A stretch of DNA of 64,000 bases from the NCBI RefSeq assembly GCF_000282195.1, contig NZ_AKJT01000062.1:1-64000 (forward strand), in the 5' to 3' direction. Shown in pieces: positions 34,471 through 43,360 of the stretch; position 1 is the first letter of the stretch, and each line of letters begins with the position of its first letter. The notes beneath the pieces are model-generated. The model was given only the letters and a program-made list of their open reading frames with translations, did not search any database and was not told the origin of the DNA. Origin of the DNA: Pseudomonas sp. GM18. Its GTDB lineage: Bacteria > Pseudomonadota > Gammaproteobacteria > Pseudomonadales > Pseudomonadaceae. The position numbers and the translations under genes are program-made.

Positions 34471-36750
34471 ATGCTCAATACGCTGCGCAAGATCGTCCAG
34501 GAAGTTAACTCCGCCAAGGATCTCAAGGCGGCGTTGGGGATTATTGTGTTGCGCGTCAAAGAGGCCATGGGCAGCCAGGTCTGCTCGGTCTACCTGCTTG
34601 ATCCAGAGACCAACCGCTTCGTGCTGATGGCCACCGAGGGCTTGAACAAGCGCTCGATCGGCAAAGTCAGCATGGCACCCAACGAAGGTCTGGTCGGCCT
34701 GGTCGGCACGCGTGAAGAACCCCTGAACCTCGAAAACGCCGCGGATCACCCGCGCTACCGTTACTTCGCCGAGACCGGTGAAGAACGCTACGCGTCGTTC
34801 CTCGGGGCGCCGATCATTCACCACCGCCGCGTCGTCGGCGTGTTGGTCATTCAACAAAAGGAACGCCGGCAGTTCGATGAGGGTGAAGAAGCCTTCCTCG
34901 TGACCATGAGCGCGCAGCTCGCCGGCGTTATCGCCCACGCCGAGGCCACCGGTTCGATCCGTGGCCTGGGCCGTCAGGGCAAAGGTATTCAGGAAGCAAA
35001 GTTCGTCGGCGTACCGGGTTCGCCGGGTGCGGCGGTCGGCACCGCGGTCGTCATGCTGCCACCGGCCGATCTGGACGTGGTGCCGGACAAGACCATCACC
35101 GACATCGACGCAGAACTTGGGCTGTTCAAGACGGCCATCGAAGGCGTGCGCGCCGACATGCGTGCCTTGTCCGCCAAGCTGGCGACCCAGCTGCGGCCTG
35201 AAGAGCGGGCGCTGTTCGACGTCTACCTGATGATGCTCGACGATGCCTCGCTCGGCAGCGAAGTCACCACCATAATCAAGACCGGTCAGTGGGCCCAGGG
35301 CGCGTTGCGTCAGGTGGTCACCGATCACGTCAACCGTTTCGAACTGATGGACGACGCCTACCTGCGTGAGCGCGCCTCGGACGTCAAAGACCTCGGTCGC
35401 CGCTTGCTCGCCTACCTGCAGGAAGAGCGGCAGCAGACGCTGGTCTACCCCGACAACACCATTCTGGTCAGCGAAGAACTGACGCCGGCGATGCTCGGCG
35501 AGGTGCCGGAAGGCAAGCTGGTCGGCCTGGTGTCGGTACTCGGTTCCGGCAACTCCCACGTGGCGATCCTGGCGCGTGCCATGGGTATTCCGACGGTGAT
35601 GGGCCTGGTCGACCTGCCGTATTCCAAGGTCGACGGCATCCAGATGATCGTCGATGGCTACCACGGCGAGGTCTACACCAACCCGAGTGACGTGCTGCGC
35701 AAGCAGTTCGCCGACCTGGTCGAGGAAGAGAAGCAACTGGCCCTCGGGCTGGATGCATTGCGCGATCTGCCGTGCGTAACGGTCGATGGTCACCGCATGC
35801 CGCTGTGGGTCAACACCGGCCTGCTGGCGGACGTGGCGCGGGCGCAGAAGCGCGGTGCCGAGGGTGTGGGTCTGTACCGCACCGAAGTGCCGTTCATGAT
35901 CAACCAGCGTTTCCCGAGCGAAAAGGAACAGCTGGCGATCTATCGCGAGCAACTTGCCGCGTTCCATCCGCAACCGGTGACCATGCGCAGCCTGGACATT
36001 GGTGGTGACAAGGCGCTGTCGTACTTCCCGATCAAGGAAGACAACCCGTTCCTCGGCTGGCGCGGCATTCGCGTGACCCTCGACCACCCGGAAATCTTCC
36101 TGGTGCAGACCCGCGCCATGCTCAAGGCCAGCGAAGGCCTGAACAACCTGCGCATTCTGTTGCCGATGATTTCCGGCACCCATGAACTGGAAGAGGCCTT
36201 GCATCTGATCCACCGGGCCTGGGGCGAAGTCCGCGACGAAGGCACCGACGTGCCGATGCCGCCGGTTGGCGTGATGATCGAGATTCCGGCGGCGGTGTAT
36301 CAGACCAAGGAACTGGCGCGGCAAGTGGACTTCCTGTCGGTCGGTTCCAACGACCTGACCCAGTACCTGCTGGCCGTGGACCGAAACAACCCACGGGTGG
36401 CCGACCTCTACGACTACTTGCACCCGGCGGTGCTGCAAGCCCTGCAGAGTGTGGTGCGCGATGCGCATGCCGAAGGCAAGCCGGTGAGTATCTGCGGCGA
36501 AATGGCCGGTGACCCGGCGGCGGCAGTGCTGTTGATGGCAATGGGCTTCGACAGCCTGTCGATGAACGCCACCAACTTGCCGAAAGTGAAGTGGATGCTG
36601 CGTCAGATCAACCTGAGCAAGGCCAAGGAACTGCTGGCGGAGCTGATGACCATCGACAACCCGCAAGTTATCCACAGCTCGCTGCAGCTGGCGCTGAAAA
36701 ACCTTGGGTTGGCACGGATGATCAATCCGGCTTCGGTCAAGACCCTCTAG
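34471..36750 (+). CDS. ptsP: PTS-Ntr enzyme I, PtsP
   Basis: Phosphoenolpyruvate-protein phosphotransferase of the nitrogen PTS; passes phosphate to NPr. The 759-residue protein has an N-terminal GAF domain (residues 1-165), an HPr-interaction region, the phosphohistidine H363 in GSGNSHVAILARAMGIPTVMG, and the PEP-utilising barrel with RSLDIGGDKALSYFP, GWRGIR, GVMIEIPAA, LSVGSNDLTQY and VSICGEMAGDP. It follows rppH by 22 bp and ends at a strong palindrome. Confidence 0.95.
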   Translation: MLNTLRKIVQEVNSAKDLKAALGIIVLRVKEAMGSQVCSVYLLDPETNRFVLMATEGLNKRSIGKVSMAPNEGLVGLVGTREEPLNLENAADHPRYRYFAETGEERYASFLGAPIIHHRRVVGVLVIQQKERRQFDEGEEAFLVTMSAQLAGVIAHAEATGSIRGLGRQGKGIQEAKFVGVPGSPGAAVGTAVVMLPPADLDVVPDKTITDIDAELGLFKTAIEGVRADMRALSAKLATQLRPEERALFDVYLMMLDDASLGSEVTTIIKTGQWAQGALRQVVTDHVNRFELMDDAYLRERASDVKDLGRRLLAYLQEERQQTLVYPDNTILVSEELTPAMLGEVPEGKLVGLVSVLGSGNSHVAILARAMGIPTVMGLVDLPYSKVDGIQMIVDGYHGEVYTNPSDVLRKQFADLVEEEKQLALGLDALRDLPCVTVDGHRMPLWVNTGLLADVARAQKRGAEGVGLYRTEVPFMINQRFPSEKEQLAIYREQLAAFHPQPVTMRSLDIGGDKALSYFPIKEDNPFLGWRGIRVTLDHPEIFLVQTRAMLKASEGLNNLRILLPMISGTHELEEALHLIHRAWGEVRDEGTDVPMPPVGVMIEIPAAVYQTKELARQVDFLSVGSNDLTQYLLAVDRNNPRVADLYDYLHPAVLQALQSVVRDAHAEGKPVSICGEMAGDPAAAVLLMAMGFDSLSMNATNLPKVKWMLRQINLSKAKELLAELMTIDNPQVIHSSLQLALKNLGLARMINPASVKTL

Positions 36751-36763
36751 GTCAGCGGCGGCC

Positions 36764-36799
36764 CTGTGGCGAGGGAGCAAGCTCCCTCGCCACAGTTTA
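36764..36799. terminator. Terminator-like REP palindrome after ptsP
   Basis: A perfect 15-bp stem (CTGTGGCGAGGGAGC and its complement) with an AA loop, followed by TTTAT on the plus strand. It sits between the convergent ptsP and NRDE genes. Confidence 0.8.
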
Positions 36800-36810
36800 T
36801 TGCCCGACCT

Positions 36811-37557
36811 TCAAACCCTGACTTCCACTTCCCCCAAATGCCCGCCATACGGTCCGAAACTCCGCTCGACCATATGCCGCACCCCATCCGCCTGAACAAT
36901 CAACGCCGTGCTCGCCCGTGTCCCATAAGCCTGGCTCTTGATAAACACGCTCGACAACAACGTCTCGGTGGCTTGCCCCACGCCAGTGTCCGGCAGCTCG
37001 GCAAGCGGCGCCGTCTGCGGATCGCTGAGCAAGGCCAATAGCGCCTGCGGCTGTGGATCGTCCAGCACTTCGCTCAACGCTGCCTTGGCCTTGAGCACTT
37101 TTGGCCACGGCGTATCCAGTCCCGCGTTCGATAACCCATAAACCCCAGGCTTGAGCCTGACCGCCTCGGTCTCCCGGGCATTGAAATGCCACAACTCGTT
37201 GGCGTTGCCGATCAGCAGGTTAAACCCGGCATATTCAGGCGAACGTCGGACAACGTCGTTTAAATAGTCTTCAATCGGCATGTCGCCGATGAGAAATTGC
37301 GCCACCAGTTCACCTCGCGACCTGGCGGCCGGTGGCTGAAGGGGATCACGGATGTTGGTCAGCGCGGCGAAGCGTCCGTTGGCGCCGACACCGAGCCATG
37401 TACCGCCAGCCTCAAGGTCGCGACCGGCGTACACGTGCAGGGCTTGCGGCCATTGCGCCAAAGGCAGGCTGGGCCGGGCATAAAATTCGTCACGGTTGGC
37501 CGCCACGATCAGCGGCTGGGCATGACCTGGCCGCCAGGCAAAAACAATCAGGCACAT
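36811..37557 (-). CDS. NRDE family protein (TANGO2-like)
   Basis: A 248-residue protein starting MCLIVFAW with the family tetrad NRDE in VAANRDEFYARPS. It also has AGGTWLGVGANGRFAALTN and the segment NLLIGNANELWHFNARE. The N-terminal Cys2 resembles the nucleophile of Ntn hydrolases, though activity is unproved. Eukaryotic TANGO2 relatives have been linked to haem and lipid handling; the bacterial role is unclear. It is convergent with ptsP. Confidence 0.85.
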   Translation of the reverse strand: MCLIVFAWRPGHAQPLIVAANRDEFYARPSLPLAQWPQALHVYAGRDLEAGGTWLGVGANGRFAALTNIRDPLQPPAARSRGELVAQFLIGDMPIEDYLNDVVRRSPEYAGFNLLIGNANELWHFNARETEAVRLKPGVYGLSNAGLDTPWPKVLKAKAALSEVLDDPQPQALLALLSDPQTAPLAELPDTGVGQATETLLSSVFIKSQAYGTRASTALIVQADGVRHMVERSFGPYGGHLGEVEVRV

Positions 37558-37691
37558 CAGGTGGTCCTTGTGTGTTTTTTGTTCACTCTACGCAGACATC
37601 GCTCATCGATCCATCGCCATCCGCAGTGGAGCCCGAGGCCGTGCATCCGTTACCATGCCGCTCCTGTTTCGGGATGCTTGGGGATGTGGCC

Positions 37692-38474
37692 ATGGAATTT
37701 CTGCTCTATCTGGCGCTGGGCGCCTGTGCGGGCGTGCTGGCCGGGCTGTTTGGGGTAGGTGGCGGGATTATCATCGTCCCGGTGCTGGTATTCAGTTTCA
37801 AATTGCAGGGGTTCGATCCGTCGATCCTGACGCATCTTGCAGTCGGCACTTCCCTGGCGACGATTATTTTTACGTCGGTCAATGCAGTTCGCGAGCATCA
37901 TCGCCGCGGCGCCGTGCGTTGGCCGATTTTTGCCTGGATGACCCTCGGCATTCTGATTGGTGCCGGTTTCGGCGCGCTGACCGCCGAAGCGATCTCCGGG
38001 CCGAATTTGCAGAAGATCATTGGCGTATTCGCGTTGATCATTGCTGTTCAGCTCGCTTTGGACCTCAAGCCCAAGGCCAGCCGAACGGTGCCCGGTAAAG
38101 TCGGTCTGACCGTGGCCGGCAGTGTGATTGGCTGGGCTTCGGCGATTTTCGGGATTGGCGGCGGCTCGTTGACCGTGCCATTCCTCACCTGGCGCAGCGT
38201 GCCGATGCAGCAAGCGGTGGCCACGTCGTCGGCCTGTGGCCTGCCCATCGCCTTGGCAAGTGCATTAAGTTTCATGATTCTGGGCTGGCACGATCCACTG
38301 CTGCCGGCCCATAGTCTCGGTTTTGTGTATTTGCCGGCGCTGTTGGGGATCGCCCTGACCAGCATGGTCTTCGCCCGGCTCGGTGCGCGATTGGCTCACA
38401 AGCTGTCGGCGCGCTTGCTGAAAAGACTGTTTGCCGCTTTGCTGTTTTTCGTCGGTTTGAGCTTCTTGCTCTGA
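37692..38474 (+). CDS. TauE/SafE-family sulfite or organosulfonate exporter
   Basis: A 260-residue membrane protein with about eight helices. The two repeats are marked by GVLAGLFGVGGGIIIVPVL and GWASAIFGIGGGSLTVPFL, diagnostic of the TauE/SafE family. The substrate is probably a small sulfur anion, but that is family-level inference. ATG 37692 starts the first helix; the frame is open far upstream without similarity. It is about 80 bp before lgt. Confidence 0.88.
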   Translation: MEFLLYLALGACAGVLAGLFGVGGGIIIVPVLVFSFKLQGFDPSILTHLAVGTSLATIIFTSVNAVREHHRRGAVRWPIFAWMTLGILIGAGFGALTAEAISGPNLQKIIGVFALIIAVQLALDLKPKASRTVPGKVGLTVAGSVIGWASAIFGIGGGSLTVPFLTWRSVPMQQAVATSSACGLPIALASALSFMILGWHDPLLPAHSLGFVYLPALLGIALTSMVFARLGARLAHKLSARLLKRLFAALLFFVGLSFLL

Positions 38475-38557
38475 GGCGTAACGCAATCCTGGCTTAATCC
38501 TGGCGTGACAGCGTCGCCCGGGAATTTTGAAGGTTTCAACTCTAATGAGGAGTCGCA

Positions 38558-39370
38558 ATGCTGCCTTACCCGCAGATCGACCCGGTGGCCCTGGCCATCG
38601 GTCCGCTGAAAATCCACTGGTACGGCCTGATGTACCTGGTCGGCATCGGCGGCGCGTGGCTGCTGGCGTCCCGTCGGCTGAACCGCTTCGACCCGACCTG
38701 GACCAAGGAGAAACTCTCCGACATGGTGTTCTGGATGTCGATGGGCGTCATCGTCGGCGGTCGCTTGGGTTATGTGCTGTTCTACGATCTGCATGCCTAC
38801 TTGGCCAACCCGACGCTGATTTTCGAAGTGTGGAAGGGCGGCATGTCGTTCCACGGCGGGTTTATCGGTGTGATGCTGGCGGCGTTGTGGTTCGGTAGAA
38901 AGAACGGCAAGTCGTTTTTCCAGCTGATGGACTTCGTCGCGCCGATGGTGCCGATCGGCCTGGGTGCCGGGCGTATCGGTAACTTCATCAACGCCGAGTT
39001 GTGGGGCAAGCCGACCGACGTGCCGTGGGCGATGATCTTCCCGCCGTTCAGCGATCCGGCGCAGTTGCCGCGTCACCCGTCGCAGCTGTACCAGTTTGCA
39101 CTGGAGGGTGTGGCGCTGTTCCTGATCCTCTGGCTGTTCTCGCGCAAGCCACGGCCGACCATGGCGGTGTCCGGGATGTTCGCGCTGTTCTACGGCATCT
39201 TCCGGTTCATCGTTGAATTCGTTCGCGTACCGGATGCGCAACTGGGCTATCTGGCCTGGAACTGGCTGACCATGGGTCAGGTGCTGTGCGTACCGATGAT
39301 CGTCGGCGGTCTGTTCCTGATCTGGCTGGCCTATCGACGCGCCCCGTCGGCTCCAGCGGCAGCCGTATAA
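38558..39370 (+). CDS. lgt: Prolipoprotein diacylglyceryl transferase
   Basis: Inner-membrane enzyme that attaches diacylglycerol to the lipobox cysteine of prolipoproteins. The 270-residue protein has about seven helices, the SFHGGFIG segment with the essential His, and the Lgt signature GRIGNFINAELWG. TGAGGAG precedes the ATG. It is followed by thyA after 48 bp. Confidence 0.95.
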   Translation: MLPYPQIDPVALAIGPLKIHWYGLMYLVGIGGAWLLASRRLNRFDPTWTKEKLSDMVFWMSMGVIVGGRLGYVLFYDLHAYLANPTLIFEVWKGGMSFHGGFIGVMLAALWFGRKNGKSFFQLMDFVAPMVPIGLGAGRIGNFINAELWGKPTDVPWAMIFPPFSDPAQLPRHPSQLYQFALEGVALFLILWLFSRKPRPTMAVSGMFALFYGIFRFIVEFVRVPDAQLGYLAWNWLTMGQVLCVPMIVGGLFLIWLAYRRAPSAPAAAV

Positions 39371-39374
39371 ATTC

Positions 39375-39401
39375 GAATCCCGGGGTGACGACCCCGGGTT
39401 C
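39375..39401 (+). other. Intercistronic hairpin between lgt and thyA
   Basis: GAATCCCGGGGT can pair with ACCCCGGGTTC (one bulged T). It lies 18 bp upstream of the thyA start and has no T run, so it looks like an mRNA processing or stabilising element. Confidence 0.6.
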
Positions 39402-39418
39402 AAGGACACAGGTAATTC

Positions 39419-40390
39419 ATGAAGCAATATCTCGAACTGGTCGCCCACGTCATCAAGAACGGCACCAAGCAGGCCAACCGCACCGGTGTGAACACCATCA
39501 GCTTTCCGGGTGCGATGCTGCGCTTCGATTTGCAGGAAGGTTTCCCGGCGATCACCACCCGCAAGATGGCCTTCAAGTCGGCCATCGGCGAGATGTGCGG
39601 TTTTCTGCGCGGGGTGAACAACGCCGCTGAATTCCGTGCGCTGGGTTGCAAGGTCTGGGACCAGAACGCCAACGAAAACGCCCAGTGGCTGGCCAACCCG
39701 TTCCGTCAGGGCGAAGACGACCTCGGCGAGATCTACGGTGTGCAATGGCGCAAATGGCCGGCGTACAAGCAGATTCCGGTCAGCAACCAGGCCGCCATCG
39801 AGCAGACCCTGAGCCAGGGTTATCGGCAGATCGCCGAAGGCGAGGAAGACGGCCAGGCTTATGTGGTGCTGTACAAGGCGATCGACCAGATCCGCCAGTG
39901 CGTCGACACCATCATCAAGGACCCGGGCAGCCGTCGCATTCTGTTCCACGGCTGGAACGTCGCCCAGCTCGATGAGATGGCCCTGCCACCGTGCCACTTG
40001 CTGTACCAGTTCCACCCGAATGTCGAGACCAAGGAAATTTCCCTGACCCTCTACATCCGCTCCAACGACCTGGGCCTGGGCACGCCGTTCAACCTCACCG
40101 AAGGCGCCGCGCTGCTGAGCCTGATCGGTCGCCTGACCGGTTACACACCGCGCTGGTTCACCTATTTCATCGGCGATGCCCACGTCTACGAAAACCACTT
40201 GGACATGCTCAACGAACAGCTCGAACGCGAGCCGTTCGCCATGCCGAAGCTGAAGATATCCGACCGTGTGCCGGAATTCGCCAAGACCGGCGTGTACCAG
40301 CCGGAGTGGCTGGAGTTGATCGAGCCGAGTGATTTCTCGCTCGAAGGCTACGAGCACCACGCGCCAATGACGGCGCCGATGGCGGTCTAG
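39419..40390 (+). CDS. thyA: Thymidylate synthase
   Basis: Converts dUMP to dTMP with methylene-tetrahydrofolate. The catalytic cysteine lies in LPPCHLLYQFHP, and RSNDLGLGTPFN and PKLKISDRVPEF are also typical. At 323 residues it is about 60 longer than E. coli ThyA because of an insert (roughly residues 85-145, around WLANPFRQGEDDLGEIYGVQW and EGEEDGQAYVVLYKAID). This longer form occurs in other pseudomonads. Its product links to folA at 52904. Confidence 0.95.
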   Translation: MKQYLELVAHVIKNGTKQANRTGVNTISFPGAMLRFDLQEGFPAITTRKMAFKSAIGEMCGFLRGVNNAAEFRALGCKVWDQNANENAQWLANPFRQGEDDLGEIYGVQWRKWPAYKQIPVSNQAAIEQTLSQGYRQIAEGEEDGQAYVVLYKAIDQIRQCVDTIIKDPGSRRILFHGWNVAQLDEMALPPCHLLYQFHPNVETKEISLTLYIRSNDLGLGTPFNLTEGAALLSLIGRLTGYTPRWFTYFIGDAHVYENHLDMLNEQLEREPFAMPKLKISDRVPEFAKTGVYQPEWLELIEPSDFSLEGYEHHAPMTAPMAV

Positions 40391-40397
40391 CCCACCT

Positions 40398-40501
40398 GAT
40401 CATTCCCACGCTCTGCGTGGGAATGACTCCCGTGACGCTCTGCGTCACAGTGGGCGCGGAGCGTCCATGGCTGCATTCCCACGCAGAGCGTGGGAACGAT
40501 C
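40398..40501. repeat. REP doublet, GATCATTCCCACGC family
   Basis: Outer arms GATCATTCCCACGCTCTGCG and CGCAGAGCGTGGGAACGATC, inner GTGACGCTCTGCGTCAC hairpin, between the convergent thyA and cadR. Confidence 0.9.
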
Positions 40502-40509
40502 ATGGGCTG

Positions 40510-40959
40510 CTAATGCCCGTGACTGCGGCCGACATGGGAATGCTCAACCTCCGTCGCCACAACCCCGCCACTCACTTCCAGCCGCTGCAAAATCCCGCAC
40601 TGATCGATATCCGGCCCTTCGCTGCAGCGTTGGCGCAGGTCGAGCAGTTGTGTCTGCAACGCCAGCAAGCCGTCGATTCGTGCCTTCACATGATGGATAT
40701 GTTCGTCGATCAACGCGTTGACGTTTTCGCATTGATCCTGCGGGCTGTCGCGCAGGGCGAGCAGGCTGCGGATTTCCTCGAGGGTCATGTCGAGGGTGCG
40801 GCAATTGCGGATGAAGGTCAGGCGCTCAGCGTGGGCCTGGGTGTAGACGCGGTAATTGCCGTCGCTGCGGGCCGGTTCCGGCAGCAGGTTTTCGCGCTCG
40901 TAGTAGCGGATGGTTTCCACGGCGCAGTCGGTGAGTTTCGCCAGTTCCCCTATTTTCAT
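40510..40959 (-). CDS. cadR: MerR-family Cd(II)/Pb(II)-responsive regulator CadR
   Basis: Metal sensor that twists the cadA promoter on binding Cd(II). The 149-residue protein has the MerR winged helix (MKIGELAKLTDCAVETIRYYERENLLPEP), a dimerisation helix, and cysteines C77, C112 and C121 at or near the positions of the CadR metal site. A His-rich C-terminal tail (EVEHSHVGRSHGH) is the hallmark of Pseudomonas CadR. ATG 40959 gives the standard start. It is divergent from cadA across an 84-bp gap. Confidence 0.92.
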   Translation of the reverse strand: MKIGELAKLTDCAVETIRYYERENLLPEPARSDGNYRVYTQAHAERLTFIRNCRTLDMTLEEIRSLLALRDSPQDQCENVNALIDEHIHHVKARIDGLLALQTQLLDLRQRCSEGPDIDQCGILQRLEVSGGVVATEVEHSHVGRSHGH

Positions 40960-40982
40960 CGCGTCAATCTCCAAATGGGTGC

Positions 40983-41013
40983 TTGACCCTATAGTGGCTA
41001 CAGGGTCTTTACT
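40983..41013 (+). promoter_or_regulatory. MerR-type cadA promoter and operator
   Basis: The -35 TTGACC (40983-40988) and the -10-like TTTACT (41008-41013) are separated by a long 19-bp spacer. Between them lies the dyad ACCCTATAG / CTACAGGGT (40986-41006). The stretched spacer with a central dyad is the classical MerR-family arrangement, so CadR is the expected regulator, acting on cadA and on its own gene. Confidence 0.85.
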
Positions 41014-41043
41014 TGGCAACAGGCACCTTCATGGACGCGACCA

Positions 41044-43344
41044 ATGAGCGATTCTCTTCACACCCACAAACCCGAGGCTGATCACGATCACGATCACGAT
41101 CACAGCCACAAGCTGCAGCCTGTGCCCCAGCATGTCCATGGTAGCCATGACCATGGCGGCCACGGCGATTCCTGCTGTTCCTCCAAAGCCGCGGCGCCAT
41201 CGCTGATCAAATTGAACGAGACACCGACCGCCGGCGCGCGGCTGAGCAGCTTCCGCATCGAGGCCATGGACTGCCCGACTGAGCAGACGCTGATCCAGAA
41301 CAAGCTCGGCAAGCTTGCGGGTGTGCAGCAGCTGGAGTTCAACCTGATCAATCGGGTGTTGGGCGTGACCCATGACCTGCCGGGCACCGCGCCGATCATC
41401 GACGCCATCAAATCCCTCGGCATGCACGCCGAGCCACTGGAACAAGGCGTCGAAGCGCCAACGCCTGTGCCAGAGAAAAAACCTTGGTGGCCATTGGCGC
41501 TGTCCGGCGTTGGTGCGCTGGCGGCTGAAGTTATCCACTTCACTAACGCTGCGCCCAATTGGGTGGTGGCGGTCATTGCGCTGGTCTCGATCCTCAGTGG
41601 CGGCCTGGGTACCTATAAAAAGGGCTGGATCGCCCTGAAAAACCTCAACCTGAACATCAACGCGCTGATGAGCATCGCGGTGACCGGTGCGGTCCTGATC
41701 GGCCAATGGCCAGAAGCGGCGATGGTGATGTTCCTGTTCACCGTCGCCGAGCTGATCGAAGCCAGGTCTCTGGACCGGGCGCGCAATGCCATCGGCGGGC
41801 TGATGCAGATGACCCCGGAACAAGCCACGGTGCTGCAGGCTGACGGTAGTTGGGTCGCACAACCGGTGAAAAGCATCGAGCTAGGCGCGCGGGTGCGGGT
41901 GCGTCCCGGCGAGCGGATCGGTCTGGATGGCGAAGTGGTGTCCGGCAGCTCGACCATCGATCAGGCACCGATTACCGGTGAAAGCCTGCCGGTAGAGAAA
42001 ACCATCGGCGACAAGGTGTTCGCCGGTACCATCAACCAGTCCGGTTCGCTGGAATATGTCGTGACTGCCGCGGCAAACAATTCGACCCTGGCGCGCATCA
42101 TTCATGCCGTGGAACAGGCCCAAGGGGCGCGGGCGCCGACCCAGCGTTTCGTCGACAGCTTCTCGAAAATCTATACACCGGCGGTGTTCATCCTGGCCTT
42201 GGCCGTGGCGGTGATCCCGCCGCTGTTCATGGACGCGCTGTGGTTCGACTGGATTTACCGGGCGTTGGTGTTGCTGGTGGTCGCCTGCCCATGCGCCTTG
42301 GTGATTTCCACTCCGGTGACTATCGTCAGCGGCCTCGCGGCAGCGGCGCGCAAAGGGATTCTGGTCAAGGGCGGCGTCTACCTGGAGCACGGCTACAAAC
42401 TCGATTACCTGGCTCTCGACAAGACCGGTACCCTCACTCACGGCAAACCGGTGCAGACCGACTATTTGTCCCTCGATCCGACCGCCGATCAAACAGCCCC
42501 GGCCATTGCAGCGGCGTTGGCCGGTCGTTCGGATCACCCGGTGTCCCTGGCCATCGCCAATGCGGCTATGGATGCGGCTGTGGATAACCAGCGTGCGTCG
42601 CTGACTGTGGATAACTTCGAAGCCCTGGCGGGGCGGGGCGTGCGTGGCGAGATCAACGGCGAGCTCTACCACTTGGGCAACCACCGTCTGGTGGAAGATT
42701 TGGGCCTGTGTTCTCCAGCGCTGGAAGAAAAGCTGTTTGCTCTGGAGAAACAGGGCAAATCGGTGGTGCTGTTGCTCGACAAGTCCGGTCCCCTGGCGCT
42801 GTTCGCCGTGGCAGATACCGTGAAAGCGTCCAGCCGCGAAGCGATCCAGCAATTGCATGAGCTGGGCGTCAAAACCCTGATGCTGACTGGCGACAACGTT
42901 CACACCGCCCAGGTCATCGCCGCCCATGTGGGCATCGATCAGGCGCAGGGCGATCTGTTGCCGACCGAGAAGCTGCAAGCCATCGAAACGCTGTATGCCC
43001 AGGGCCATCGGGTGGGGATGGTCGGCGACGGCATCAACGATGCCCCGGCACTGGCGCGGGCCGAGATCGGTTTCGCCATGGCGGCGGCCGGTACCGATAC
43101 CGCCATCGAAACCGCCGATGTCGCCCTGATGGACGACGATCTGCGCAAGATCCCGGCTTTCATCCGCCTGTCGCGACAGACCTCGAATATCCTCAAACAG
43201 AACATTGCCCTGGCATTGGTCATCAAAGCGATCTTTCTTGGGGTAACCTTCGCCGGGATCGCCACCATGTGGATGGCGGTGTTCGCCGACATGGGCGTGA
43301 GCCTGTTGGTGGTGTTCAACGGTTTGCGCCTGTTGCGCAAATAG
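41044..43344 (+). CDS. cadA: Cd(II)/Zn(II)/Pb(II)-exporting P1B-type ATPase CadA
   Basis: Inner-membrane pump exporting divalent soft metals. The 766-residue protein begins with a His/Asp-rich tail (several HDHDH repeats, residues 14-42) and a CC pair, then an HMA-like domain with MDCPTE. The core has the CPC transport motif (VVACPCALVIST), TGES, the phosphorylated DKTGTLTHGKP, the HP motif SDHPVSLA and GDGINDAPAL. ATG 41044 lacks a strong Shine-Dalgarno. It is driven by the CadR promoter. Confidence 0.93.
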   Translation: MSDSLHTHKPEADHDHDHDHSHKLQPVPQHVHGSHDHGGHGDSCCSSKAAAPSLIKLNETPTAGARLSSFRIEAMDCPTEQTLIQNKLGKLAGVQQLEFNLINRVLGVTHDLPGTAPIIDAIKSLGMHAEPLEQGVEAPTPVPEKKPWWPLALSGVGALAAEVIHFTNAAPNWVVAVIALVSILSGGLGTYKKGWIALKNLNLNINALMSIAVTGAVLIGQWPEAAMVMFLFTVAELIEARSLDRARNAIGGLMQMTPEQATVLQADGSWVAQPVKSIELGARVRVRPGERIGLDGEVVSGSSTIDQAPITGESLPVEKTIGDKVFAGTINQSGSLEYVVTAAANNSTLARIIHAVEQAQGARAPTQRFVDSFSKIYTPAVFILALAVAVIPPLFMDALWFDWIYRALVLLVVACPCALVISTPVTIVSGLAAAARKGILVKGGVYLEHGYKLDYLALDKTGTLTHGKPVQTDYLSLDPTADQTAPAIAAALAGRSDHPVSLAIANAAMDAAVDNQRASLTVDNFEALAGRGVRGEINGELYHLGNHRLVEDLGLCSPALEEKLFALEKQGKSVVLLLDKSGPLALFAVADTVKASSREAIQQLHELGVKTLMLTGDNVHTAQVIAAHVGIDQAQGDLLPTEKLQAIETLYAQGHRVGMVGDGINDAPALARAEIGFAMAAAGTDTAIETADVALMDDDLRKIPAFIRLSRQTSNILKQNIALALVIKAIFLGVTFAGIATMWMAVFADMGVSLLVVFNGLRLLRK

Positions 43345-43360
43345 ACGATGAGGGGCGGGT

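Noticed and set aside
34411..36780. A 789-codon open frame on the minus strand opposite rppH end and ptsP
   Set aside because: It is the mirror of ptsP caused by high GC codon bias; it has no start context, no family motifs and a low-complexity His/Gln/Arg composition.
38396..40360. A 654-codon minus-strand open frame spanning lgt and thyA
   Set aside because: It crosses two well-supported genes antisense and its translation shows only the biased composition of antisense GC-rich DNA.
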